This document shows, piece after piece, positions 1 through 8,881 of a stretch of 64,000 bases of DNA. Source of the DNA: an uncultured Christensenella sp. (GTDB lineage Bacteria > Bacillota > Clostridia > Christensenellales > Borkfalkiaceae); NCBI GenBank assembly GCA_910578145.1, contig CAJTPJ010000001.1:1-64000 (forward strand), given 5' to 3'. Every line of letters begins with the position of its first letter. Position 1 is the stretch's first letter. The notes under the pieces were generated by a model, which was not told where the DNA came from, searched no databases, and worked only from the letters and a program-made list of their open reading frames with translations. The position numbers were made by a program, and so were the translations under genes.

Positions 1-86
1 TTGGGCTTTAAAAAACCCGTTGATTTATTTAACTTTTTCTTATCTATGTGTTGCTCTTAGTTTGACAATTCACTAATAAAATTATT

Positions 87-128
87 ACGAAAAAATAACC
101 CCGCCCGACCATTTGGTCGGGCGGGGAG
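87..128 (-). terminator. Intrinsic terminator of the large lipoprotein gene
   Basis: A 12-bp GC-rich stem (arms 99-110 and 115-126, loop ATTT) is followed, on the minus strand, by a T-rich run. It sits 10 bases beyond the stop codon of the minus-strand gene ending at 136. Confidence 0.9.
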
Positions 129-135
129 TTATTTA

Positions 136-3100
136 TTATTTGTCTTCGCCGTTATCTTCGGAGGGAGTTTCCTCGGTAACTTCTTCGGTAACCTCGGCTT
201 CTACAACTTCGGTTTCCTCAACGGTTTCGGCAGGCTGTTGGTTTTCAACCTCTGCATTTTCAACCGTTTCGGTTACTTCTTCGGGTTGAGACGTGGTTTC
301 CGTTTCGGAATCCTCGCCGTCGCCGCTAACTTCTTCCTCGTTTTTAACAAGATGAAGTTTCTTGATATAACGGTCGCGCTGGCGGTAAACGTTTTTGCTC
401 TTTTTATCGTCCGCGCTCTTTTTGTAATACTTTTTAACTAGCATTCTCGTAAGCAACGAGATAAGCGTTATAAGCAGGATGACTACGAGAATAATCGACG
501 AAACGTATAACCAAATATCGCCGCTTTCTGTGTCCTTATCTTCTTCGCCGTCCTCGCCGTCGTCCGTGCCGTTGTTAAGGCTAATGCTCTGGTCTACAGC
601 CGAGTAGTCGGCAAATACGTTATATGAATTGTCGTTTTTGTTTTCATACTCGAAGTAAGCAAGCGTTTCACCGAAATCACCGGCGTTATAATCGTAACCC
701 GTCGCGCCGTCCTCGGCAGTGCCGGGATTGAAAGGTACGTACGATTCGGAGTCGTAAAGGGTGTAGGTGTAATACTTAGCGTTGTAGTTAAATTGCGCTT
801 TAACCGCGTTTACTTCAGTTTCGGTAAGCACGCCGTCTTTAACAAGCGTTTCTTCAAAGTACGAAATATTTTCTGCGTTAGAAGAAATTTTGTCAAGATT
901 GTGGTACTTTTCAAGTACTTTCGCCTTGTAAGCGTCAATTATATTCTTTTCATACTCGCCTATTACGTTAGCGTAGTTAGAAGAGGTGATGGGGTAGGAA
1001 ACGTAGTCAAACGCCACCGCGCCATCGCCAAGATTTTCAATTTTGCCCGCTTCGTCGCGTTTGCCGTTCCAAAGCTCAAGGCGGTATTTCTTAGCTTCGC
1101 TTCCCGTTTTAATAATAAAGTGAACGGTTTTCCACTCGTCGCCCGTGTTGCCTACTTCAACGGAAAGCTCTTCGTTAAGCGCCGTGTAGTCGTATCTTAC
1201 AATCGACTTCTCAAAACCTTTAACTTCAACCGTTCTTTTGCCCTCTTCAAGGTAGTAATACTTGCCGTCAAGGTACTCGAAAACGCGCGTTCCGTCGGTG
1301 TTGGTAAGATAATGGTCTGCAAACTTGCCGTTGGCGGTAGCCGAAGCGTAGTAGTCTTCGCCGTTAACAAGGTCGTCAAACGAAACTTCCTTGCCGTTTT
1401 TATCGTAGAATACGTTGTGATCGAATTTGTAGTTTCTGTAATTCTTTACAAGGTTGTAAAGGTTAGCGTAATTAGTTTCGTCTTTCTCGTCGCGGTAGTT
1501 TTTGTAAAGCCCGTTTTCATCGTCGTACTTGTAAACTATGTGCGAACGGTGCTCGCTCTCTTTCCAATCCTTGTCAAACTTCTCGTCAAGCACGTTGCCT
1601 TCTTCGTCGTAGTAGAAGGTGTAAGCGGGGGTGGTGTAATTAAGAATATTTTTAGGGCTGTCCGCGTCTACGAGATAGATATAAGCCTTAGCGTCGCCGC
1701 TTACTTTAACTTTTACGCTTACCGCCTGATAGCTGTTAGCCGAAACGGTTTTGCTTCCCGCTGCAAAACCGTAGTTGCTTACGGGTCTGCTGTAATAGGT
1801 TGCGTTTTCGTCCCACTCGGTATTTTCCGCAGATTTATAAGTTTTGCCGTTAATTACTATATCGCCGTCTGCGGCTTCGATAAGATAGTTTTTATAGGTG
1901 TCTTCCGTTGCCGAAGCCTTTTCAGCGTATATCCTTATATTATTTATAATGATAAGCGGCTGGTAGCAATCAGCGCCGAAAACGTCCTCCCAAGAAGCGT
2001 TTGCCTTTCCGAAACTTTTGGAAATAACGTCCCAATTATCGTAATTTACAGCGTATTCTTTATTTATAAGACCGGCCAAACCGTTGGTGTTGTTGGCGTC
2101 GTACGAAGGTCTGCTTTCCGCGTCGGTTACGGTGGAGTTGCCGCCGTTTATGCCGTTGTAGTTAGCGGGTACGGAAATTCCCGTTTTTATATCGGAAGTT
2201 CCCGTAGCTTCGTCCATTTTGTTGCCGCTCTCGTCGTCCTCTGTAGCGGTAACCGAGAAAAGCGCGCATCTGTCGCCGCTGGTGGCAAGTTTGTAAACTT
2301 CCTCGTCAATTTCCAGCGTTTGCATATTTGCAATAGCCGCCCAGCCGCCGTTGTAGGACGTTGCGTCTTTAATAGTCGTGTTGCCAAAGCTGAAATCCAC
2401 GTGGAATTTAGCTTGCTCGTCAGTGGTGTTTTCTATAAAGAAGAAGCACTGTACCCAGCCGTTGTAAATGTCCTTTTCATCTTCAAAGTCAGAAGTGATA
2501 TTGGTGGATTCAACTTTAAGCGACTGCGCCGCAGTTTTTTCAATTTCCTTGCCGTTGGAATCAACCTGATAAATTTTAGCGGTTGCCGCGGGCTTTCCGC
2601 CCATATCGCTGGTTTTAATCCAGAAAGAAACGATTTTGTATCCGTTGCCGTCAACCGTAAAACTGTTGTCGGCAATAGTGGAGGTGTAAGCCGCGCCCCA
2701 AGCTGAAAGCGTTACCAGCATATTGCTGTTTACGCCGTACTTGGGCAATACGCTTATGTCGTTGCCCTCGCCTATAAGTCCGTCGTTAAGCAGTTTAGAG
2801 TAATCTTTGCCGTTGAAAAGCGAAGAAGTAAACGCCGTTTTGCCGTCGAACGCTCCGATAAGGTCGTTATCGGTAGGGCGCGCCTCGAAATTTTTAACAA
2901 GGCTGTAAGTTTCGTTGCTCTTTATAACGTTGCCCGTAACGTTTGCGCCGCCAAGGCTTTCCGCAGAAGCGTAGTACTTGTTGCCGTCTTTCTCGCTGGT
3001 AAGTTTAGCGGTTACGTTGTTTCCGAAAGTTATTGGCGAGTAGGTGTTTGCGTTAGCGTCCGAAAGCGTTCTCTCGGAAGCAAGGTCTACGAGGTAGTGG

Positions 3101-4452
3101 AAGTTGTAGTTGTGTCTGTTGCCCTGTCCTTCCCTAAGCTCCTTGTCCGCGTTAAAAATTTTGTCGTCCTTTTCGCTGGTAAGCGAGCAGGTGGTGTTTT
3201 CAAGCAGGTTTTTATCCGCGCTGTCCTTATAGGTACAGCCTTCGGATTCAAGGTCGCGGTATTTCGTTACCGAAACGTCGTCGAAAAACGCGTAGCCCGT
3301 GCATTTTTCCGCGCCCTCGTTTTGTCCAAGCCCTAAACGGAGCTGAATGGTGCTGGAAGCAAAGTCGCACGAGTTAACGTAAACGGTGTACTGCAACCAG
3401 CCGTTGCTTTCCGCGGTAATTTCAACTTTGGGATTTTCGTTTTCCGCGTACTTTATAATCTTTTCGGTGTTGATGTTTTTAATTACGAAAGAATCTACGG
3501 TAGAGCTGTTAACGGTTTGCACCACTTCGATAAACGCGCCCTTGTCCTGTTCGTCAAGCGCAACGTAGCCCTTGTCGAATTTAATGTCGCTCGTCTTTAC
3601 CCAAACGGAAATTTCCGCCGCGGTGTTGGCTTCAAGCGTTATGGTATTAGAGGAATAGTATTGGTGAATACCGTTATACTTGCCGTCGGTAGCGTAGTTG
3701 TGCACCATAAGCACGTTGCCCACCGACTCTTTTTTATCCTCGTCAAGGAAAAGGTAGCCGTCGTCGTCGGAATAAACGGTAACTTTCTCGTTGCCGTCCA
3801 TATAATAGTAACCGTTGTCGTCCTTTTGGATATTAAGGTGCGTGCCGGGGTTTTTTATCTGCTCAAAACGCACTTCTTGGGTGTGCTCTTGGTCGAAATA
3901 ATAAACGCCGGTGTCTTCGTCCTTGTAAACGGGTTTATCTCCTATTTTGCCGTCAACTATGCCGAAATAGTTTTCCGCGCCCTGGTTGTTGATATATTTG
4001 TCGTCCGCAACCTTGTCCTTTTCCAAAGTAGCGGCGTAGGGGTCTTTGTAAAGAATATCGCGCGAACGCATCGAGTTATAGTCAATATATTCCTCGCTGG
4101 ACAAACCTAAGTCGTTGTTGTAATCCAGCGTGTCCGCAAGTTTCGCGTCGGTCAGCTTTTCCCACGCGGCGTCGGAAGTGCCTATAATGCCGCTTTTAAC
4201 CGAGCTGTCCCCGCCAAGCGTCCAGTCGTTTACGTTGTTTATAAGGTAAACGCCTTTCTTTGGTACGTTAAAAAATTCAAAGTTGCCGTTTTTAAGAAGC
4301 TGCGTATCCTCTCTTGCGACGGGGTCGGGGTCGTCCTCGTTATTGTTGGGCGTACAAGCCGCGGCAAGACCGGTGCAGGTTACCGAAAGCGCGCATAAAG
4401 CCGCGATAACGGATTTTCTTGTTATTTTTCTTTGAGAGTAATTTTTTGCCAT
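136..4452 (-). CDS. Large cell-surface lipoprotein with C-terminal membrane anchor
   Basis: This is a hypothetical exported protein of about 1438 residues. I start it at the ATG at 4452 because AGGAG lies four bases upstream; an in-frame ATG 13 codons further out has no such site. A Lys/Arg-rich N-terminus, a hydrophobic stretch and LAAAC (Cys33) give a lipoprotein signal. The long extracellular part is rich in Asp, Asn, Tyr and Thr. It contains recurring jelly-roll-like segments, one ending in FFDDVSV, that resemble carbohydrate-binding modules; this assignment is by eye only. Near residue 1310 there is a strong transmembrane helix followed by a basic stretch and an acidic Glu/Val/Thr-rich tail of about 100 residues. 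Having both a lipobox and a C-terminal helix is odd. No catalytic motif is recognised. It is transcribed alone, with its own terminator. Confidence 0.8.
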   Translation of the reverse strand: MAKNYSQRKITRKSVIAALCALSVTCTGLAAACTPNNNEDDPDPVAREDTQLLKNGNFEFFNVPKKGVYLINNVNDWTLGGDSSVKSGIIGTSDAAWEKLTDAKLADTLDYNNDLGLSSEEYIDYNSMRSRDILYKDPYAATLEKDKVADDKYINNQGAENYFGIVDGKIGDKPVYKDEDTGVYYFDQEHTQEVRFEQIKNPGTHLNIQKDDNGYYYMDGNEKVTVYSDDDGYLFLDEDKKESVGNVLMVHNYATDGKYNGIHQYYSSNTITLEANTAAEISVWVKTSDIKFDKGYVALDEQDKGAFIEVVQTVNSSTVDSFVIKNINTEKIIKYAENENPKVEITAESNGWLQYTVYVNSCDFASSTIQLRLGLGQNEGAEKCTGYAFFDDVSVTKYRDLESEGCTYKDSADKNLLENTTCSLTSEKDDKIFNADKELREGQGNRHNYNFHYLVDLASERTLSDANANTYSPITFGNNVTAKLTSEKDGNKYYASAESLGGANVTGNVIKSNETYSLVKNFEARPTDNDLIGAFDGKTAFTSSLFNGKDYSKLLNDGLIGEGNDISVLPKYGVNSNMLVTLSAWGAAYTSTIADNSFTVDGNGYKIVSFWIKTSDMGGKPAATAKIYQVDSNGKEIEKTAAQSLKVESTNITSDFEDEKDIYNGWVQCFFFIENTTDEQAKFHVDFSFGNTTIKDATSYNGGWAAIANMQTLEIDEEVYKLATSGDRCALFSVTATEDDESGNKMDEATGTSDIKTGISVPANYNGINGGNSTVTDAESRPSYDANNTNGLAGLINKEYAVNYDNWDVISKSFGKANASWEDVFGADCYQPLIIINNIRIYAEKASATEDTYKNYLIEAADGDIVINGKTYKSAENTEWDENATYYSRPVSNYGFAAGSKTVSANSYQAVSVKVKVSGDAKAYIYLVDADSPKNILNYTTPAYTFYYDEEGNVLDEKFDKDWKESEHRSHIVYKYDDENGLYKNYRDEKDETNYANLYNLVKNYRNYKFDHNVFYDKNGKEVSFDDLVNGEDYYASATANGKFADHYLTNTDGTRVFEYLDGKYYYLEEGKRTVEVKGFEKSIVRYDYTALNEELSVEVGNTGDEWKTVHFIIKTGSEAKKYRLELWNGKRDEAGKIENLGDGAVAFDYVSYPITSSNYANVIGEYEKNIIDAYKAKVLEKYHNLDKISSNAENISYFEETLVKDGVLTETEVNAVKAQFNYNAKYYTYTLYDSESYVPFNPGTAEDGATGYDYNAGDFGETLAYFEYENKNDNSYNVFADYSAVDQSISLNNGTDDGEDGEEDKDTESGDIWLYVSSIILVVILLITLISLLTRMLVKKYYKKSADDKKSKNVYRQRDRYIKKLHLVKNEEEVSGDGEDSETETTSQPEEVTETVENAEVENQQPAETVEETEVVEAEVTEEVTEETPSEDNGEDK

Positions 4453-4557
4453 AAAACTCCTGTGAAGTTGCGGTTTATAAAATGCCCGCAATACTTTACT
4501 ATATATAAATCGTACCTCACTATTTTAATATAATAGCCGTTATTTAGCAAGCAATTA

Positions 4558-4587
4558 TTGCGTAAACTGACGAAAAAAATTTATAAT
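4558..4587 (+). promoter_or_regulatory. Probable promoter of the split TSUP transporter genes
   Basis: TTGCGT (4558-4563) and a perfect TATAAT (4582-4587) are separated by 18 bases. The predicted start of transcription is near 4594, about ten bases before the first ATG, so a Shine-Dalgarno-dependent start is unlikely. Confidence 0.45.
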
Positions 4588-4603
4588 TTTGCAAAAACTG
4601 ATA

Positions 4604-4966
4604 ATGATTATGGATAAAAAGAAATTTAACGGCGTTCTTTGCGGGCTTCTTACGGGCGCGGTGAACGGACTTTTCGGCGGGGGCGGCGGAATGGTAGTGG
4701 TGCCTTTGCTTAAAAATATGCTCGGCTACGACGAGAAGCGCGCGCACGCTACGGCAATCCTCGTAATAGCCCCCGTATGCGCCGCCAGCGCGATAATTTA
4801 TATAATAAACGGCTATTTTGACGCAAGCGTGGTAATTCCCGCGGCTATAGGCTCGGTAGCGGGCGGGTTTTTGGGCGCGCTTGCGCTTAACAAGTTTCCC
4901 GAATTTATAGTAAACGCGGTGTTTATAGCCGTAATGTTCGCCGCCGGCGCGAGGCTGTTGTTTTGA
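4604..4966 (+). CDS. TSUP (TauE/SafE) family membrane protein, N-terminal half
   Basis: About 120 residues with four predicted membrane helices and the glycine-rich repeat motif of the sulfite exporter/TauE-SafE family (GLFGGGGGMVVVP). The family moves sulfonates, sulfite or related anions across the membrane. It is normally one polypeptide of about 250 residues with two homologous halves. Here the halves are separate genes, and this one overlaps the next by four bases. No clear ribosome binding site is visible; ATG 4604 and ATG 4610 are both possible starts. Substrate unknown. Confidence 0.8.
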   Translation: MIMDKKKFNGVLCGLLTGAVNGLFGGGGGMVVVPLLKNMLGYDEKRAHATAILVIAPVCAASAIIYIINGYFDASVVIPAAIGSVAGGFLGALALNKFPEFIVNAVFIAVMFAAGARLLF

Positions 4967-5334
4967 GCTTTATTTTATATCTTGCCGCAGGCTTTTTCGC
5001 GGGTCTTTTAGGTGGAATGGGTATGGGCGGCGGCACCGTTTTAATACCCGTTTTAACTATATTTTTGGGCGTTGAACAGCACGTTGCGCAGGCTACCAAC
5101 CTTATTGCTTTTTTGCCTATGGCGGCGTTTTCTTTAAAAGTTCATAAGGAGCGCGGACTGTTGAAAACGGACGGCGTATGGTGGGTGGTTGTTCCCGCGC
5201 TGTTGCTTTCCGTGGCAAGCGGAACGCTGGCTTCGGTTTTGCCCGCGGAAGTGCTAAAAAAACTGTTCGGCGCGTTTTTGATTATACTTGCCGTAAAGGG
5301 ATTATTCTCAGTGAAACTCAGCAAAAAAAAATGA
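4963..5334 (+). CDS. TSUP (TauE/SafE) family membrane protein, C-terminal half
   Basis: The 123-residue second half of the anion transporter. It starts at a TTG that overlaps the stop of the upstream gene (TTGA), implying translational coupling and a heteromeric transporter. It carries the paired family motif GLLGGMGMGGGTVLIP near the N-terminus and three to four hydrophobic helices, ending in a Lys-rich tail. The reading frame and both conserved repeats are intact, so this looks like a stable two-gene arrangement rather than a fresh frameshift. Confidence 0.8.
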   Translation: MSFILYLAAGFFAGLLGGMGMGGGTVLIPVLTIFLGVEQHVAQATNLIAFLPMAAFSLKVHKERGLLKTDGVWWVVVPALLLSVASGTLASVLPAEVLKKLFGAFLIILAVKGLFSVKLSKKK

Positions 5335-5354
5335 CGGCTATGCCGTCATTTTTT
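5323..5354. terminator. Bidirectional terminator between convergent genes
   Basis: The stem TGACGGC/GCCGTCA (5332-5338 with 5342-5348) is flanked by A8 on the left and T6 on the right. It can stop both the plus-strand transporter operon and the minus-strand flippase gene; the flippase stop codon lies in its right arm. Confidence 0.85.
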
Positions 5355-6848
5355 CGATATAAGTTTTTTGAAGGGGCGCATAGTAAACATTTCAAGGCAA
5401 TACAACGTGCCGGCGGTAAATGCGAGTATGAGCGGCGCGCATATTACAATTTGTAAAAGCGGCCCGCAATACTTGCTTATAATGCCGTGTAAAAGCCACC
5501 CGAAAAGGCTTGCCGCGGTAATTACCATAATTCCGCGCAGGGTGTATTTTATGTAACTTACGCCCTTGCAATTTTTTCTCAAAAGCCGCAGGTTTAACGC
5601 GGCGCATATCGTCTGCGCCAGCGCAAGCCCCAGCACGTACGAATAAACGCCCAAAAATTTAGTAAGTCCCAAAATGCAGGCAATCATAGCCGCCGCGCCT
5701 ATAAAAAAGTAAATAAGCGTGCGCTTTTCGCAGTTCATCGAGTTTAAAATCGTATTGGAAATCATAGTAATGCAGGTGGGCAAAATTACTATCGCGCTTA
5801 CTTGCACTATTTCGCCGCACAGCTCGTTGTCGTACAAAAATACGCTTATCGCGCTGCCAAGCACCAAAAGTACGGGCACCAGCAGAGTTGCAATAAAAAT
5901 TGCGGCTTTTATGGTTTTTTCCACGTCGTAACGCACGGCTTTTTCGTTTTTGCGGTAATAATTTTCGGAAAGTTCGGGCGCAACCACCACGGCGATAGAG
6001 CCGATAAGTGCGTTGGGCGTAAACAGCATAGGCACCGCCATTCCCAAAACCACGCCGTAAAGGCTTATCGCTTCAGAATTGGAGTAGCCGCAGGTGTTTA
6101 TAAGCAACGCGGGTAAAATTACCGCCACCGCCGAGTTTAAAAGGGAAGTGGAGGTGCGCATAGCCGTAATGGGTGTGGATGCGGCAAGCAAAGGTTTTAG
6201 CTGGGGTTTTGGATTTACAAGCCTGCCGCCCTTTTTAAAGTACCAAAAAAGCGAAACTATAAACGAGAAAACGTACGAAACAAGTACCGCTATAGTTGCG
6301 TTGCGCGCGCCTATAACGGGGTCGGTAACGCCGTAAATAAGCCAAACGCCCGCAATTACCATAACGGCGTCCTCTAAAAGCTCTATTACGGAATAGGGCA
6401 AAAACTGTTTACTGCCCCAAAAAGAGCCGCGTATTACCGCGTAAACCGAAGTTATAACAAGCCCGGGCAATAAAATTATGAATATTTGCAAGCACCTTTC
6501 GTCCGAAAACAGAAAGCCGAACGCGTTCCGCCCGAAAAAGAGTATAAGCGCCACGGGTATTGTTACCGCAAGCGTGCAAACTATTCCCGCCGTAACCGCG
6601 GCGTGCCTGCCGCGAACGTCGTTTTGCGCGGCGCTCTTTGCCATAAGCCGCGATACGGTTACGGGCACCCCGCTTGAAGCCGCGGTGAGAAACACCGCGA
6701 AAACGGTAAGGCAAATTTGGTAAATGCCCAAGCCCTCGGCGCCTATAATACGCGTTAGAATAATGCGATATAAAAAACTTAAACCTTTTTCAACGGTCGA
6801 AAACACGGTTACTTGCGCCGCCGACCTATAAATGTTATTCTTCTTCAT
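5346..6848 (-). CDS. SpoVB/MurJ-like polysaccharide flippase (MOP superfamily)
   Basis: A membrane protein of about 500 residues with roughly 14 hydrophobic helices. The N-terminal pattern (TVFSTVEKGLSFLYRIILTR, then GxEGLGIYQ) is typical of the oligosaccharide flippase/SpoVB group. Members of this superfamily move lipid-linked sugars, including lipid II or spore cortex precursors, from the inner to the outer face of the membrane. I use the ATG at 6848; the two preceding codons are TTG. Given the sporulation genes elsewhere in the window, a role in cortex synthesis is plausible, but a general MurJ-like role cannot be excluded. It is a single gene, convergent with the TSUP pair. Confidence 0.82.
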   Translation of the reverse strand: MKKNNIYRSAAQVTVFSTVEKGLSFLYRIILTRIIGAEGLGIYQICLTVFAVFLTAASSGVPVTVSRLMAKSAAQNDVRGRHAAVTAGIVCTLAVTIPVALILFFGRNAFGFLFSDERCLQIFIILLPGLVITSVYAVIRGSFWGSKQFLPYSVIELLEDAVMVIAGVWLIYGVTDPVIGARNATIAVLVSYVFSFIVSLFWYFKKGGRLVNPKPQLKPLLAASTPITAMRTSTSLLNSAVAVILPALLINTCGYSNSEAISLYGVVLGMAVPMLFTPNALIGSIAVVVAPELSENYYRKNEKAVRYDVEKTIKAAIFIATLLVPVLLVLGSAISVFLYDNELCGEIVQVSAIVILPTCITMISNTILNSMNCEKRTLIYFFIGAAAMIACILGLTKFLGVYSYVLGLALAQTICAALNLRLLRKNCKGVSYIKYTLRGIMVITAASLFGWLLHGIISKYCGPLLQIVICAPLILAFTAGTLYCLEMFTMRPFKKLISKK

Positions 6849-6917
6849 CAACAATATTCTACAAAGTTTTTCCTTGGAATATGAACGAAATAATTTAATT
6901 TTGCGTATGATATATAA

Positions 6918-7211
6918 ATGTTTACGTTAGTTGCCGATAAAAGCAAATATTTTCGGGTAAAAGACGGACAAAGCCGCGAGGAGATAGAGGCGGAGTTGCG
7001 TATACCCGCAGGAGAAATTTACGCGGGTAAAATAATAGAGAGGGGCGAACCTATGCAAATTTATTTTGTAAAACCTCTTGAAAATTACGGCGTTATAGCC
7101 CGCAAGTTAGACGTGTCGGAAGAGGAGTTAAAAGCCTTAAACGCGCATAAACCCGTATATCCAACCTGCAAATTGTTCGTACCTTACAAAAAACGTCGCG
7201 TGAGCATATAA
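6918..7211 (+). CDS. Small LysM-like domain protein
   Basis: 97 residues. The C-terminal half (YFVKPLENYGVIARKLDVSEEELKALN, then KLFVPYK) follows the LysM pattern, a module that binds peptidoglycan or other GlcNAc polymers. There is no signal peptide or transmembrane helix, as in several small spore-associated LysM proteins. A TATGAT box at 6906-6911 puts the likely transcription start at or next to the ATG, and no Shine-Dalgarno sequence is present, so translation may be leaderless. The downstream gene has a strong ribosome binding site and may be co-transcribed. Confidence 0.6.
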   Translation: MFTLVADKSKYFRVKDGQSREEIEAELRIPAGEIYAGKIIERGEPMQIYFVKPLENYGVIARKLDVSEEELKALNAHKPVYPTCKLFVPYKKRRVSI

Positions 7212-7244
7212 TAAACTAAAAACCCAAATTCTAAGGAGGTTAAA

Positions 7245-7898
7245 ATGTCATTTTTTTCAAACTTTCAGTCGGATAAATGTCCCGGCACGATAAGCGGCAA
7301 TCCTCTGAACGGAATGTGTGAAAAAGTCTGCATTCAGGCGCAGAAGATATTCGACGCCTGCATAAAGCAGATTCAAATTGAAAATTACACGCTCACGCTC
7401 ACCGACGCCGTTCCTGCCAATCCTACATATCCCTTGACTTTTATAAGCGCGAGGTCAACTTCTTCCTCGGGCAATATTACCGCTTTGAATATCGAGCGTC
7501 TGCCCGATAAACCCAGCTGCGCGCGCGTGCAGGCTACGGTAAGTATTCCCGTAGAAGTTTTGTACACCGACGCCAACGGGGTGGACGGTGTTGCACAGGC
7601 TACCATAAGCGTTTCCGAAGACGTGCTTTTATACGTTCCCGCACCTTCGATTATGCCCTATAAAGCGACTGCGGAAGTTTCCGCCGTTTGCGCGGAGGGG
7701 CGCTTCGTGGAAGGCGGCACTTTCAGTGTAAACGCTTGCATAACGGTAATTTTGAAAATAGCAATCGACGTGGAAATTCTTGTCCCCAGCTACGGTTATT
7801 GCGCAATTCCCCCCGCGCAGGATTACTCGCAGGAAGTGTGTGCGGGCTTCTTCGAGCTGCCTTTATACCCGCAGGGCAGAACCTGTTCCAAACAGTAA
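7245..7898 (+). CDS. Conserved-looking hypothetical protein with clustered cysteines
   Basis: 217 residues preceded by a perfect AAGGAGG site. The N-terminal part has three Cys in CPGTIS...MCEKVC and a further DACIKQ; the C-terminal part has a second cysteine group (CAIPPAQDY...VCAGFFELPLYPQGRTC). The middle is Ala/Val/Thr-rich beta-type sequence. There is no signal peptide. The composition resembles spore coat or exosporium proteins of Clostridia, but I do not recognise a named family, so the function is open. Terminator at 7906-7933. Confidence 0.7.
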   Translation: MSFFSNFQSDKCPGTISGNPLNGMCEKVCIQAQKIFDACIKQIQIENYTLTLTDAVPANPTYPLTFISARSTSSSGNITALNIERLPDKPSCARVQATVSIPVEVLYTDANGVDGVAQATISVSEDVLLYVPAPSIMPYKATAEVSAVCAEGRFVEGGTFSVNACITVILKIAIDVEILVPSYGYCAIPPAQDYSQEVCAGFFELPLYPQGRTCSKQ

Positions 7899-7905
7899 AT
7901 TTTCT

Positions 7906-7933
7906 AAAAAGCGGCGGTTTTTCCGCCGCTTTT
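7906..7933 (+). terminator. Intrinsic terminator
   Basis: AAAAGCGGCGG and its complement CCGCCGCTTTT face each other around a T-rich loop, directly after the stop at 7898. Confidence 0.9.
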
Positions 7934-8036
7934 GTAATATTTGGCGGGTTTATAAAGTACTATGCCACACATAATCACCTATTTTAAGCATAAAAATGCT
8001 TTAATTCCTGCAAAAACTGTGTTATCATAGAAATAT

Positions 8037-8732
8037 ATGAAAATTTTCTCTATAAGCGATTTGCACCTTTCGGGGCTTGCGGACAAGCCTATGAATATTT
8101 TCGGCGAAGGCTGGGAAAATCACTTTGAAAAAATTAAAGAGGATTGGCGGAAAAAAGTTTCCGACGAGGATATAGTGCTTATCGCGGGCGACGTAAGTTG
8201 GGGCACGACTTTGGACGAAGGGCTTTACGATTTGCGCTCGTTAAAAGAGTTGAAAGGCAAAAAAGTTTTTATCCGCGGCAACCACGATTTTTGGTGGAAC
8301 GGCATTACCAAACTGCGCCTTGCCGCGCCGGACGAAACCTTTTATTTTTTGCAGAACGACTGCGTTAAATTCGGCAACGTTATAATATGCGGTTCGCGCG
8401 GGTGGACGTGCCCTGGCAGCGCGGAGTTTACCGCCGACGACGAGCGGCTTTACCGCAGGGAAGCGGAGCGGTTTAAACTGTGTTTCAAGCAGGCGGAAAA
8501 GATAAGGGAAAGCGGCGATAAGCTGATAGTTATGATACATTACCCGCCCTTTTCGCTAAAATCGCCGTCCACCGAATTTACTTCGCTTTTCGAGGGCGAG
8601 CGTTGCGATAAAGTAGTTTTCGGGCATATCCACGGCGAGGTTTATTTCCCTTTCCGCACGGTTAAAAACGGAATAGAATACGTTTTAACTTCCTGCGACA
8701 AAGTGGGATTTACTCTGCAAAGAATTTTGTAA
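8037..8732 (+). CDS. Calcineurin-like metallophosphoesterase
   Basis: 231 residues with the full metal-binding set of the family: SDLHL near residue 8, GDVSWG near 51, GNHDFWW, and later GHIHGE. These bind two metal ions and cleave phosphoester bonds. The size and the WGTTL/GNHDFWWNG pattern match a group of uncharacterised cytoplasmic phosphohydrolases common in Clostridia. The substrate is unknown. It lies just upstream of the pyr operon, but the pyr promoter follows its stop codon, so it is probably a separate unit. Confidence 0.85.
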   Translation: MKIFSISDLHLSGLADKPMNIFGEGWENHFEKIKEDWRKKVSDEDIVLIAGDVSWGTTLDEGLYDLRSLKELKGKKVFIRGNHDFWWNGITKLRLAAPDETFYFLQNDCVKFGNVIICGSRGWTCPGSAEFTADDERLYRREAERFKLCFKQAEKIRESGDKLIVMIHYPPFSLKSPSTEFTSLFEGERCDKVVFGHIHGEVYFPFRTVKNGIEYVLTSCDKVGFTLQRIL

Positions 8733-8737
8733 AACGC

Positions 8738-8766
8738 TTTACATTATTAAAAAGTTATGATATAAT
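8738..8766 (+). promoter_or_regulatory. Promoter of the pyr operon
   Basis: TTTACA and TATAAT with an optimal 17-base spacer. Transcription should begin near 8773, 108 bases before pyrB, leaving a leader with an intrinsic terminator. Confidence 0.8.
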
Positions 8767-8774
8767 TTCTTCAA

Positions 8775-8825
8775 ATGAAAAAGCGTGTTTTATTTTTTAT
8801 TGAAACTAAGGAAAAAGCGGATTGA
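8775..8825 (+). CDS. Candidate 16-codon pyr leader peptide
   Basis: An ATG two bases after the predicted transcript start opens a 16-codon frame ending in TGA inside the left arm of the leader terminator. Codons 5-9 run through a U-rich stretch (positions 8787-8801). This layout parallels the pyrBI leader of enteric bacteria, where RNA polymerase stalls in U-rich leader when UTP is low and the following ribosome prevents the terminator from folding. No ribosome binding site is present, so translation would have to be leaderless. This is inference from layout; no homologue is recognised. Confidence 0.35.
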   Translation: MKKRVLFFIETKEKAD

Positions 8826-8863
8826 CGCTGTTGTAAAAAACGGCGTCTTTACCGCTTTTTTTT
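8812..8863 (+). terminator. Attenuator-type terminator in the pyr leader
   Basis: An outer stem AAAAAGCGG/CCGCTTTTT and an inner 9-bp stem (8823-8831 with 8839-8847) end in eight T. It lies before pyrB and after the promoter, so it must be bypassed for expression. I do not see a PyrR-binding-loop consensus upstream and no pyrR gene is in the operon. Confidence 0.8.
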
Positions 8864-8881
8864 CTGTAAAGAGGAAAATTT

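Noticed and set aside
793..2706. 637-residue plus-strand open frame
   Set aside because: It runs antisense through the large lipoprotein gene, has no ribosome site and an implausible Val/Phe/Arg-rich composition. The lipoprotein frame has signal peptide, anchor and terminator.
8733..8881. PyrR-dependent attenuator
   Set aside because: No sequence resembling the PyrR binding loop is visible upstream of the terminator and no pyrR gene is near; not excluded by experiment.
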